DNA from: Vibrio taketomensis
Lineage (GTDB): Bacteria > Pseudomonadota > Gammaproteobacteria > Enterobacterales > Vibrionaceae
Direction: 5' to 3'
Length of the DNA: 64,000 nt
NCBI RefSeq assembly: GCF_009938165.1
Contig: NZ_AP019649.1
Coordinates: 2,108,001-2,172,000 of the forward strand
Under the pieces are notes generated by a model. The model was not told the DNA's origin. It searched no databases and saw nothing but the letters and a program-made list of their open reading frames with translations. The translations under genes and the position numbers were made by a program. Of the stretch, positions 1 to 7,269 are shown piece by piece. The first letter of the stretch is position 1. Every line of letters starts with the position of its first letter.

Positions 1-512
1 CCAAATTTCAAAGAAGTGAAACCTTGAGCTAGCAATTCAGTTGTGCGAGCTACGTTCTCTTCTTTTACTGCTGACGGGATAAACGTACCGTACGCGCGGA
101 TCTTCTCACGGAATTTACCGCCAAGAAGTTGCCATACTGGTACTTTGTAGAATTGGCCTGCGATATCCCAAAGCGCCATATCGATTGCAGAGATAGCGTG
201 GATCATTGTCGAGCGACGACCAGCGTAGTGCGTGCCGTTGTACATTTTGGTGTATAGACGTTCGATTTCTAGTGGGTTTTCACCGATTAGAAGACGCTCT
301 AGACCTTGAGAAGAACCGTGGCTTTGCGTTGCTTTAATGCACGCTTCGATCATCATTGGTGAGCTGTCAGATTCACCCACACCAGTAATACCTGCGTTAG
401 TATGAACGCGAATGAGTACGCCATCTTCACCCCATTCACATGCTTCATCTAGCGCAGGAACACGTAGGTGGATGACTTCAACTTCTGTAATTTTTAGTTC
501 GTTAAATAGCAT
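1..512 (-). CDS. Mandelate racemase/muconate lactonizing (enolase superfamily) enzyme, 3' part missing
   Basis: The first ~170 residues of a protein whose C-terminus lies beyond the left edge. It starts at the ATG 512-510 (MLFNELKITEVEVIHLRVPA). What is visible is the N-terminal capping domain of the enolase superfamily and the start of the barrel: a GITGVGES motif near residue 40 and then 'AISAIDMALWDIAGQ' and 'VPVWQLLGG', which are typical of mandelate-racemase-type acid-sugar dehydratases (RspA, galactarate or lyxonate dehydratase relatives). The catalytic metal ligands lie outside the window, so the substrate cannot be assigned. It is the last visible gene of a minus-strand set that includes a UxaA-type dehydratase and a transporter, which supports a role in sugar-acid breakdown (inference). 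Confidence 0.8.
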   Translation of the reverse strand, partial: MLFNELKITEVEVIHLRVPALDEACEWGEDGVLIRVHTNAGITGVGESDSSPMMIEACIKATQSHGSSQGLERLLIGENPLEIERLYTKMYNGTHYAGRRSTMIHAISAIDMALWDIAGQFYKVPVWQLLGGKFREKIRAYGTFIPSAVKEENVARTTELLAQGFTSLKF

Positions 513-550
513 TGTACTTCTCTACTATTAGCAATAATTCAATTGATACC

Positions 551-596
551 CGAGCCTACCCCTACGCTGTAGGCGCAACGAGATTAGGGAGGCTCA
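551..596. repeat. Imperfect stem-loop between transporter and enolase-family genes
   Basis: An outer stem GAGCCT (552-557) pairs with AGGCTC (590-595). Inside it is a perfect small hairpin, CCTAC-gct-GTAGG (561-573). There is no T-run, so it is not an obvious terminator. It may be an mRNA-processing or stability element, or a dispersed repeat. Confidence 0.4.
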
Positions 597-702
597 GATA
601 AATTATTCTTTCAGGGCGAATCAAATTGTGGAGCGATTTGATTTGGGGGATTTAGCTGCCAGACTTGATGCTGACAGCTAATTTATAGCTTTCTGCTTTG
701 GA

Positions 703-1659
703 TTAAGCGCTTGCTTTTTCTGCAACAGGCTTTTTCGTAAAGCGGTCACCAACAGTGTAGATACATAGCGCGATAACTACCGTTACTACACCACCTAGTT
801 TTTGCATTGTCATTACTTCGCCTAGTAGGAAGTAAGCTACGATCATTGCAAATAGTGGTAGAACGTTTAGTGCCATTGTTGTGATAACGGCGTCTTGAGT
901 TTTCAGTGTCGCTACTTCCCATAGAGCGTATGCGATACCTGAACACAGTAGACCAAGCGCTAGAATACTGCCGATGTGCTTACCGTTTTCAACCAATACT
1001 GAAGCTGAAGCGAAGTCTGCACCAGTAACGATACCAAGAACAAGTAGAGCCACTGTTGCTGCACCGAATTGGTAGAAACAGCTGGAGAATGTGTCGTAAC
1101 GTGAGTTTAGGTCTGAACCAAATTTACCAAGAATGTAGTTGTAAGTTACGAAACCAAGTACGCCGAATAGTGCGAACAGGTGGCCTAGGTTAAGACCTTG
1201 AATCTTGTTCGATGGGTCGTAAGCAATCACGCCAGCACCTACCAATGAAAGCATTACAGCAAATACTTTTGGTGCTGATGGTTTGATTTTATCAATCACA
1301 AATACCGCTAGCATCGTTAGGAACGGAGCCATACCGTTGATCACGCCAATCTCACCCGATGAAGTGTATTCGTAAGCTAGAATAGTAAAGTAGAAGAATA
1401 CCGCTTGAGCAGAAACGCCCGCAGCTGCCAAAAGAAAACCGTCTTTTTTGCTTTGGATTTTCTTCAGCGTATGTTTCTTAGAAAACATGAATAAAACAAC
1501 GAAACCTAGTGTTGCAATCGCGTAACGCGCAACCGCTAGTACAACAGGATCCAGTTTACCCGCTAGTACACCACCTAGAGGAAAAGATGCACCCCAAAGG
1601 GCAGCACAAACAAGGGCAATTGTTAGACCTAATGATTTATTTGGAGCAGGTTTACTCAT
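703..1659 (-). CDS. EamA/DMT-family transporter
   Basis: A 318-residue polytopic membrane protein of the drug/metabolite transporter superfamily. About ten hydrophobic helices are arranged as two EamA repeats: the first has 'AALWGASFPLGGVLAG' near residue 20, and the second has 'ALGLLCSGIAYALWEVATLKT' near residue 235. The C-terminus is short and basic and lies in the cytoplasm. Members export or import small metabolites, and substrates can rarely be predicted. It lies downstream of the UxaA-type dehydratase genes on the same strand and upstream of the enolase-superfamily gene, so uptake or efflux of a sugar acid or its product is a reasonable inference. The gap to the preceding gene is about 110 bp and carries a stem-loop, so it may be transcribed less than the dehydratase genes. 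Confidence 0.85.
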   Translation of the reverse strand: MSKPAPNKSLGLTIALVCAALWGASFPLGGVLAGKLDPVVLAVARYAIATLGFVVLFMFSKKHTLKKIQSKKDGFLLAAAGVSAQAVFFYFTILAYEYTSSGEIGVINGMAPFLTMLAVFVIDKIKPSAPKVFAVMLSLVGAGVIAYDPSNKIQGLNLGHLFALFGVLGFVTYNYILGKFGSDLNSRYDTFSSCFYQFGAATVALLVLGIVTGADFASASVLVENGKHIGSILALGLLCSGIAYALWEVATLKTQDAVITTMALNVLPLFAMIVAYFLLGEVMTMQKLGGVVTVVIALCIYTVGDRFTKKPVAEKASA

Positions 1660-1730
1660 TTTTATTATCTCGAATAAAAGCGCAGTTCAGCGCCTTTTCA
1701 ATATAAGGGCACAAAATTGGGTTTAAACCA

Positions 1731-1759
1731 AGCTACTTGCTATAGGGCTGCAAGTAGCT
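1731..1759. repeat. Perfect 10-bp inverted repeat after the UxaA-type gene
   Basis: AGCTACTTGC (1731-1740) and GCAAGTAGCT (1750-1759) form a perfect stem with a 9-nt loop, just after the stop codon of the dehydratase large subunit on the minus strand. It is followed by TGGTTTAAA rather than a clean T-run, so it is a weak or attenuating terminator at best. Confidence 0.45.
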
Positions 1760-1767
1760 CGAGAAAA

Positions 1768-2943
1768 TTATTGTGGGCAAATACCGATAACGTGTTCTAG
1801 ACGTTGGTCTTTTTGGTATAGAGAAGCGTACGCATAGCCCACACCTTCTAAGTTAGTCGGTTCACCATTTGCAACATCAAACACGCGCTTAACGATTTTG
1901 TTCGAAACGTTATCGATAGTGTCTGTTGCATCCATGATTCCACAAGCGTTGATATCCATATCAGCCGTGATTAGTGAGCTGTTACCAGACACACGAATCA
2001 CTGGAACGATTGAGTTGTTAAAACCTGCTGCACCCGCAGTCCAGATGATAAGCTGACAACCTAGTGATGCAAAGTGCATCGCTGCGCCGCCACAAAGCAT
2101 GGTGGTTTCGGTTAGGTAGAAACCAGGTGTAGTTGGTTTTTCACGGTGAATGTGGTTGATGCGCAAACAATCTTGAATTGGGCGCGTACCCGTCTTGTGC
2201 ATTGCACCTTGTGATTTTTCGTCGATAGTCGTTAGACCGCCAACACTATTACCGATAGACATAGTCTCTGTGCCTTCGATTACGTGCCAACGCTTTAGAT
2301 CTTCTGCGATTAGACGTTCAATTTTCTCACCCACTTCAGGTGTCACTGAACGCTCTTTTAGGATCTCTTCACAACCCAATAGCTCAAGCAGTTCGCCCGC
2401 CATTGTCGTTGCACCCATGTCAACGAGTTTGTCTGAAGCCGCACCAACAGATGGGTTAGACGCTAGACCACTTGATGTGTCAGAACCACCACATTTGATA
2501 CCGATACGCAGTGCAGAAACTGGCGCATCTACACGTTCTACGCTGTCTGCGTATACTTTGAGTTCTTTCGCTAACTCAACGCCATCTTTGATCGTTTCGA
2601 TAGTGCCTTTGTTTTTAATTACCGTTAGCGTATGAACTGGCAGGCCTTCTTTGCGCACTGGCTCAGCAATCATTTCAGGGTCGATTGAACCACAACCCAT
2701 TGCAATCACGAGTACGCCAGCAATATTCGGGTTTGTTGCTGTATGGATGATCGTGTCGATCATCTCTTCGTTACCACCGTACATACAGGTGTAGTGGTTT
2801 GTTACAACAACTGAATCATCAATCTCTTTGCTGATGTTACGTGCGATACCTTCACAACATTCATCAATAGCAACAATCAATACGCTGTTACGAATACCAA
2901 ATGTACCGTTTGGACGTGGGTAACCTTTAAATGTCGCAGTCAT
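1768..2943 (-). CDS. UxaA-family dehydratase, large (C-terminal domain) subunit
   Basis: A 391-residue protein matching the C-terminal catalytic part of altronate/galactarate dehydratases (UxaA/GarD family) and the beta subunit of sulfolactate sulfo-lyase (SuyB). Recognisable parts are 'GYPRPNGTFGIRNSVLIV' at the N-terminus, 'IKCGGSDTSSGLASNPSVG' near residue 150 (the signature CGGSD motif), and 'ETTMLCGGAAMHFASLGCQ' near residue 275. In UxaA the catalytic domain and the small SAF domain are fused, but here they are separate genes, as in SuyAB and related two-gene enzymes. The start ATG overlaps the stop of the small-subunit gene by one base, which implies translational coupling. Substrate is uncertain: altronate-like sugar acid or sulfolactate. 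The neighbouring mandelate-racemase-like gene favours a sugar acid. Confidence 0.82.
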   Translation of the reverse strand: MTATFKGYPRPNGTFGIRNSVLIVAIDECCEGIARNISKEIDDSVVVTNHYTCMYGGNEEMIDTIIHTATNPNIAGVLVIAMGCGSIDPEMIAEPVRKEGLPVHTLTVIKNKGTIETIKDGVELAKELKVYADSVERVDAPVSALRIGIKCGGSDTSSGLASNPSVGAASDKLVDMGATTMAGELLELLGCEEILKERSVTPEVGEKIERLIAEDLKRWHVIEGTETMSIGNSVGGLTTIDEKSQGAMHKTGTRPIQDCLRINHIHREKPTTPGFYLTETTMLCGGAAMHFASLGCQLIIWTAGAAGFNNSIVPVIRVSGNSSLITADMDINACGIMDATDTIDNVSNKIVKRVFDVANGEPTNLEGVGYAYASLYQKDQRLEHVIGICPQ

Positions 2944-3272
2944 TATTGTTCGATCCCCATTTGTTTAATGATTTCTTCGATAATTGCTTCAGGAATGTCT
3001 AGGCGTTCGCTGCGAACGTTTTGGACATGAACAAGTTGACCTAGCGGAATTTCAACAATCGACTTACCGATAGAGTGACCACATTTCATAATGTGTTCGT
3101 CATTTGCGATGTCACCCAGCGCAATCTTGTTACCAAAAGTGATCTTTTGTAGCGCTTTGATCTCTGCGATTACTTCGTTATCTGCTGAAATAATCTCAAC
3201 TAATTCGTGTTTTGCTACGTCACCAAGTAGGGTTGCTACATTGTCCGTAGGAGAAAGTTTTATTGCTTTCAT
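2943..3272 (-). CDS. UxaA-family dehydratase, small SAF-domain subunit
   Basis: A 109-residue protein with the SAF domain found at the N-terminus of UxaA/GarD and as the free alpha subunit SuyA. The visible signature is 'IALGDIANDEHIMKCGHSIGKSI' (residues ~50-72), which includes the glycine/histidine motif of the family, followed by 'EIPLGQLVHVQN'. It probably pairs with the product of the overlapping downstream gene to form one enzyme. It is the first gene of the minus-strand set. The promoter, with a TATAAT -10 and a regulator palindrome, lies about 50-60 bp upstream. The last ~20 residues ('PEAIIEEIIKQMGIEQ') extend past the SAF core. Confidence 0.82.
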   Translation of the reverse strand: MKAIKLSPTDNVATLLGDVAKHELVEIISADNEVIAEIKALQKITFGNKIALGDIANDEHIMKCGHSIGKSIVEIPLGQLVHVQNVRSERLDIPEAIIEEIIKQMGIEQ

Positions 3273-3311
3273 TGTATATTCTCTGTCTTATCGTTAAACA
3301 GTTAATTGTCC

Positions 3312-3334
3312 ATTGTCCGACAATCGACATTATA
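3312..3334 (-). promoter_or_regulatory. Promoter and FCD-type operator for the dehydratase operon
   Basis: A consensus TATAAT lies on the minus strand (3334-3329). Immediately downstream, over the expected transcription start, is the 13-bp palindrome ATTGTCCGACAAT (3312-3324), symmetric about its central base. FadR/FCD-family regulators typically bind TNGT-N3-ACNA-like palindromes, and the core TTGTCCGACAA fits. The position implies repression by steric block, with relief by a pathway intermediate (inference). The -35 is weak. Confidence 0.65.
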
Positions 3335-3426
3335 CTGATAAACAAACGACAAAATATGACTAAAGTCACAACTTGGTGTAATATTTTTGAATATTCTGAA
3401 ATGACTCAATCAAATGAATCTGAAAA

Positions 3427-4077
3427 ATGAAGATAAATAAACAGAGCCTAGAAGACCAAGCAACTGAATTTATTAAAGATATGATCGTCAGCGGGCAGCT
3501 TTCACAAGGCGAAAAGATCGTTGAAAGTTCTTTATCAAAATCACTAGAAATTTCACGTAGTACCCTGCGTATGGCCCTCAACACTCTCGCTCATGAAGGT
3601 CTCGTGGTACAAAAGCCGTATGTTGGCTGGCAAGTTTTCACTTTGTCTAATGAAGATTTGTGGGAGCTTTACCATATGCGCGTAGCAATTGAATCAGAAG
3701 CCGCTGTCATGGCAGCAGAAAGAGCGACCGCGGAAGATAAACTCGCACTACGTCAGGTGTATGAAGAATTCTGCCAAGTTTGTGCTGAAGGTCCGCTGGA
3801 CATCGTCTCCGTATGTAAGAAAGATTTTGATTTACATAGGAAAGTTGTTGAGATCAGTAAAAGTCCTAAGTTTCTAAAAATGTACGATCAGATCGCTAAC
3901 CTACTCAGAAGTTATATTGAATTGACTCATCATGACTACGAGCTGTCGCAAAGTGCAATCAGTCATAAAGGGATTGTAGAAGCGATTATTTGTGGCGATG
4001 GCGAACGAGCACGCCAAGAATCGACTCACAATATCACGATCTTTTCCGATTTAGGCCACGCGATTCCTCAAGCCTAA
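3427..4077 (+). CDS. GntR-family transcriptional regulator, FadR/FCD subfamily
   Basis: A 216-residue regulator. Residues ~8-75 form a GntR winged helix-turn-helix ('QATEFIKDMIVSGQLSQGEK', 'SLEISRSTLRMALNTLAHEG'). Residues ~80-210 form an all-helical FCD ligand-binding domain. The likely metal/effector ligands are D and H in 'DFDLHRK' (~residue 135), H in 'ISHKGIVEAI' (~182) and H in 'ESTHNI' (~203). It is transcribed divergently from the dehydratase operon, and the palindrome at 3312-3324 lies between them. It is therefore the likely local repressor, responding to a sugar acid or derivative. The start ATG lies about 100 bp from the palindrome, so self-regulation is possible but not shown. 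Confidence 0.88.
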   Translation: MKINKQSLEDQATEFIKDMIVSGQLSQGEKIVESSLSKSLEISRSTLRMALNTLAHEGLVVQKPYVGWQVFTLSNEDLWELYHMRVAIESEAAVMAAERATAEDKLALRQVYEEFCQVCAEGPLDIVSVCKKDFDLHRKVVEISKSPKFLKMYDQIANLLRSYIELTHHDYELSQSAISHKGIVEAIICGDGERARQESTHNITIFSDLGHAIPQA

Positions 4078-4086
4078 GCTTATCCA

Positions 4087-4120
4087 GGGTAAGTCACTAC
4101 TTACATTGTGTGACTTACCC
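4087..4120 (+). terminator. Stem-loop after the FCD regulator gene
   Basis: A perfect 11-bp stem, GGGTAAGTCAC (4087-4097) and GTGACTTACCC (4110-4120), directly follows the stop codon. The downstream sequence is only moderately T-rich, so termination may be partial. Confidence 0.55.
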
Positions 4121-4233
4121 GATCTACTTTCTTTAAGTTATTCAACAACTCAGAGTCATATCTAGTGTAAACTACAAGCAACACTGGTTAGTTTATGCAG
4201 TGCAAACCGTTCATTATTAAAACCTACCCAAAC

Positions 4234-4253
4234 GTGATGCATATCACTACAAT
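4234..4253 (+). promoter_or_regulatory. Possible CRP site beside a -10 element
   Basis: GTGATGCATATCAC (4234-4247) matches the CRP core GTGA-N6-TCAC. It abuts TACAAT (4248-4253), a plausible -10 for the diguanylate cyclase gene starting at 4289. A site this close to the -10 would repress rather than activate. Read by eye only. Confidence 0.35.
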
Positions 4254-4288
4254 AGCGCCCTTTTGCGATATTCACTGTTGTAGTTGTC

Positions 4289-5908
4289 ATGACGTCCTCT
4301 GATTTAAGATTTTTCCTTACCCGCACTTCTTTGCTGGCGCTGATCTTCACTGCGTTATTTGGGCTTATGTTCTTTTACCACTCAACCCAGGAGTTAGAGA
4401 CAGCCAAAAGCAATATTGAGGTTGAACAAAAAGCGCTGCTGGAAGGAAAGAAAAACTACATCGAGTGGGTGATTGGGTCGGTGGTGAAAGAGACGGCCCT
4501 GCTCGCCGATTTACTTGGCCAGCAAAAAATCTACAAAACCGATACGGAGTTTGATCTCGAAACAAAAAGCCAACTACTCGAACATACAAGCGATGCGTTG
4601 TTGGCAATGAGTCAACGCAAAGAGATCTATGATCAAATCCGTTATTTAGATCTTAATGGTAATGAAATCGTTCGCATCAACTTTAATGATGGACACGCGA
4701 CAATCGTGCCTGAAGCACAACTGCAAAACAAAGCTCATCGTTACTATTTCCAAAATTCGATATCACTCTCTTGTAATCAAGTTTACGTTTCTCCAATCGA
4801 TTTAAACATCGAACATGGCATGATAGAAATCCCGTACAAGCCAACCATTCGAATGGCAACTCCGGTCTATGATGAACAAGGAGTTAAACGTGGCGTCGTT
4901 ATTATCAATTATTTAGCGGGTTACCTTATGGATGGCTTGCGACTATTCAACCTAAATAGTGGCACCAACTATATGTTGATCAATCATGATGGGTATTTCC
5001 TGTTCAACGACCTAAAGCCGGATTTAGAATTTGCCTTTATGTTTGAAGGCAAGCAAGCAGAAACAATCTATCGTCAATTTCCGACGTTAGCTGAGCAAAT
5101 CAAGTCCACCATTTCAGGACAGTTCGAATCGGACAACGGCATTATGACCATCGAATCGGTCGGTGCGGTCGACCGTATTAATCCATATTGTTTTCAAGAT
5201 TTTCATGTTTCAAACAATGACACAACGGCTTGGAAATTAGTTTCTTTTGCTAATTTTAATCATCGTATCGACCTTCAACATCCTTCGAGCACACATCGAA
5301 ACCTCATTATTTTTGGTGTGTTAATGAGCTTAGTGTTGGCATTGAGTATTGCAACTTACCAACTGCGTTTACATCGCGATGATCGCCGTATTCATTATCT
5401 TGCGCATTACGATAGTCTCACAGGTTTATACAATCGAGGGGCTTTTCAAGCAAAATATCAGGCAGTCATTGAGCAATCTCTGCATAACCGCACACCACTT
5501 TGCTTGATGTTTATCGATATGGATGACTTCAAATCGATCAATGACAATTTCGGTCATTTGAATGGGGATAAAGCGCTAAAACATGTCGCCGATGCGATTA
5601 AGCACGTTTTTGATGACGATGTCGTTGCAGGACGAATTGGTGGGGATGAGTTTGCCGTACTCTTGCACAATACTAAGCATTTAGAGCAGATAAAATTGTA
5701 CGCAGATCAACTACTCGCTGCGATTCGCCTACCAATCAAAATTGACGAAGCCAATGAAATACAAGTGAGTACCAGTATCGGTGGCCATTTTTGCGCGGGC
5801 GCTTGCTGCGCAGAAGATGAATTGATTCATCATGCTGATACCGCCATGTACCAAGCGAAACACGGTGGCAAAAACCGTGTGGTTATTATGGATTGCCAGA
5901 ATAAGTAA
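4289..5908 (+). CDS. Membrane-bound diguanylate cyclase (GGDEF) with periplasmic sensor
   Basis: A 539-residue protein predicted to make cyclic di-GMP. A transmembrane helix at ~10-28 is followed by a periplasmic region (~30-335) of Cache-like character, then a second helix (~338-360, 'NLIIFGVLMSLVLALSIATY') and a C-terminal GGDEF domain. The domain begins with 'LAHYDSLTGLYNRGAF' and has the intact catalytic GGDEF at 451-455 in 'GRIGGDEFAVLL'. The product-inhibition I-site (RxxD five residues before GGDEF) is absent, because the aligned residues are Asp and Val. There is no EAL domain, so only synthesis is expected. The sensed ligand is unknown. The gene is transcribed alone, convergent with the deacetylase-like gene downstream. 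Confidence 0.88.
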   Translation: MTSSDLRFFLTRTSLLALIFTALFGLMFFYHSTQELETAKSNIEVEQKALLEGKKNYIEWVIGSVVKETALLADLLGQQKIYKTDTEFDLETKSQLLEHTSDALLAMSQRKEIYDQIRYLDLNGNEIVRINFNDGHATIVPEAQLQNKAHRYYFQNSISLSCNQVYVSPIDLNIEHGMIEIPYKPTIRMATPVYDEQGVKRGVVIINYLAGYLMDGLRLFNLNSGTNYMLINHDGYFLFNDLKPDLEFAFMFEGKQAETIYRQFPTLAEQIKSTISGQFESDNGIMTIESVGAVDRINPYCFQDFHVSNNDTTAWKLVSFANFNHRIDLQHPSSTHRNLIIFGVLMSLVLALSIATYQLRLHRDDRRIHYLAHYDSLTGLYNRGAFQAKYQAVIEQSLHNRTPLCLMFIDMDDFKSINDNFGHLNGDKALKHVADAIKHVFDDDVVAGRIGGDEFAVLLHNTKHLEQIKLYADQLLAAIRLPIKIDEANEIQVSTSIGGHFCAGACCAEDELIHHADTAMYQAKHGGKNRVVIMDCQNK

Positions 5909-5917
5909 TCAACACCG

Positions 5918-6844
5918 TTATATTTGGCAGCGACTATCAAATGCCGCTTGCAAAAGCTGCATGTGAATGGGCACCAATGCTTGATGCTCGCTGCGATAAC
6001 CGCCACCAACCACACATGCAATTGGAATGGCTTTACGCTGTGCGAGTTGCAACATAAAGCGATCGCGCTGGTAAATGCCTTGGGTTGAAACATTGAAGTA
6101 ACCCAGTTCATCATCGCAATGAATATCAACGCCTGCATCGTACAAAATCAAATCTGGCTGATGCAGGTTTACGGCGGTTTCCACTACCGAGTAAAAATGG
6201 TCTAGAAATATCTCGTCACTGGTTTCTCTCGGCAAAGCGATATCAATATCGGAGTCAGGTTTCTTGGCTGGAAAGTTCTTATCGCAATGGAATGAAAGCG
6301 TGATGATGTCATCATATCTGGCACACATGGTTGCGGTGCCATCACCGTGGTGAACATCGCTATCAACAATCAATACCTTATCAATACGATCAAACTGCAA
6401 CGCTTTTCTCGCGGCTAAAACCAAATCATTCACTAAACAAAACCCCGAACCAAAATCATGATGGGCATGGTGATAGCCGCCACTTAAATGGATCGCAACG
6501 CCGTGTTCTAGCGCCAACTCGGCAGCGAAACAAGTGCCGCCAGCAGACGTTAATGTGCGCTCGATAAGCTTCTCACTCCAAGGAAAGCCAATACGGCGCA
6601 TTTTTGCTGCTGGTAACTGCCCTGCAAATAATGGCTCAATATAGTCCGCCGCATGCACCGCCTTCACTTCATCGCTCGATAGTGGTGCCGGAGAAAAAAG
6701 TGAAAACGCCTGCTGCCATTGAAGATCACTGTCTCGTAGCTCACACACGGCCTGATACAACAATCGGTATTTATTGATTGGATAACGATGCTCCGGTGGC
6801 AAGGGAAGTTGTGAGTATATGTCGTGATAGATCAGTGGGATCAT
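5918..6844 (-). CDS. Histone deacetylase-family (AcuC/HDAC-like) hydrolase
   Basis: A 308-residue protein of the arginase/deacetylase fold. Catalytic features are visible in order: 'GGYHHAHHDFGSGFCLVND' (the tandem His charge relay, ~residue 120), 'IVDSDVHHGDGTA' (zinc-ligand Asp and His, ~165), 'YDAGVDIHCDDELG' (Asp ligand, ~235) and the C-terminal 'CVVGGGY'. Bacterial members deacetylate acetylated amines such as polyamines, lysine side chains or acetoin-related compounds, so the substrate cannot be fixed from sequence. The length is normal for the short class-IV-like bacterial group. It lies tail to tail with the diguanylate cyclase gene and appears monocistronic. Confidence 0.88.
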   Translation of the reverse strand: MIPLIYHDIYSQLPLPPEHRYPINKYRLLYQAVCELRDSDLQWQQAFSLFSPAPLSSDEVKAVHAADYIEPLFAGQLPAAKMRRIGFPWSEKLIERTLTSAGGTCFAAELALEHGVAIHLSGGYHHAHHDFGSGFCLVNDLVLAARKALQFDRIDKVLIVDSDVHHGDGTATMCARYDDIITLSFHCDKNFPAKKPDSDIDIALPRETSDEIFLDHFYSVVETAVNLHQPDLILYDAGVDIHCDDELGYFNVSTQGIYQRDRFMLQLAQRKAIPIACVVGGGYRSEHQALVPIHMQLLQAAFDSRCQI

Positions 6845-7021
6845 TACTGTGCTTGCGTTGATATGAATAGGTTTATGTTAACAGCTTGCTATGATGCGAC
6901 ACAAAAAATTTCCGACTAAACGTGTCGTGAGCAATTCAATAAAATCTACTATCATCAGCTTGAAATTTCACTGCCTACAACCAGACTTATAATGCTTTTA
7001 CTCAATAGCGGAGAATAACTC

Positions 7022-7225
7022 ATGGCAGATAAACATCTGGTAAATTTCAGCGAAGCACATGAATTAAATTACTGTTTGCGAAGCGCAGGAAAACGTCAAA
7101 CCCAAGCCAATCGAGACGCATTGATTGACTTGGGTAGACAAGTGAAAAGCGAACTAGGTAAACGTGTATTGACGCAAAATGATGTACGTGGTGCGATTGC
7201 CGACCATGACAACCTCTTTGATTAG
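7022..7225 (+). CDS. Small conserved-looking protein of unknown function
   Basis: A 67-residue soluble protein with no transmembrane segment or signal peptide. It is rich in charged residues: 'FSEAHELNYCLRSAGKRQTQANRDALIDLGRQVKSELGKRVLTQNDVRGAI'. I do not recognise the family. Support for a real gene: an ATG preceded by GGAGAA (a good ribosome-binding site, 'agcggagaataactcATG'), an isolated position with its own upstream region, and helix-forming, balanced composition. The C-terminal stretch 'LTQNDVRGAIADHDNLFD' suggests a compact helical domain. It sits between the deacetylase-like gene and topB. Confidence 0.65.
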   Translation: MADKHLVNFSEAHELNYCLRSAGKRQTQANRDALIDLGRQVKSELGKRVLTQNDVRGAIADHDNLFD

Positions 7226-7269
7226 CAATAGCTAGGCGACGTAATGATGTCGTCGCCTAATACACTTCC

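Noticed and set aside
2195..2635. 146-codon plus-strand reading frame opposite the UxaA-type gene
   Set aside because: Shadow of a well-supported enzyme gene; composition is Ser/Pro/Arg-rich and resembles no family.
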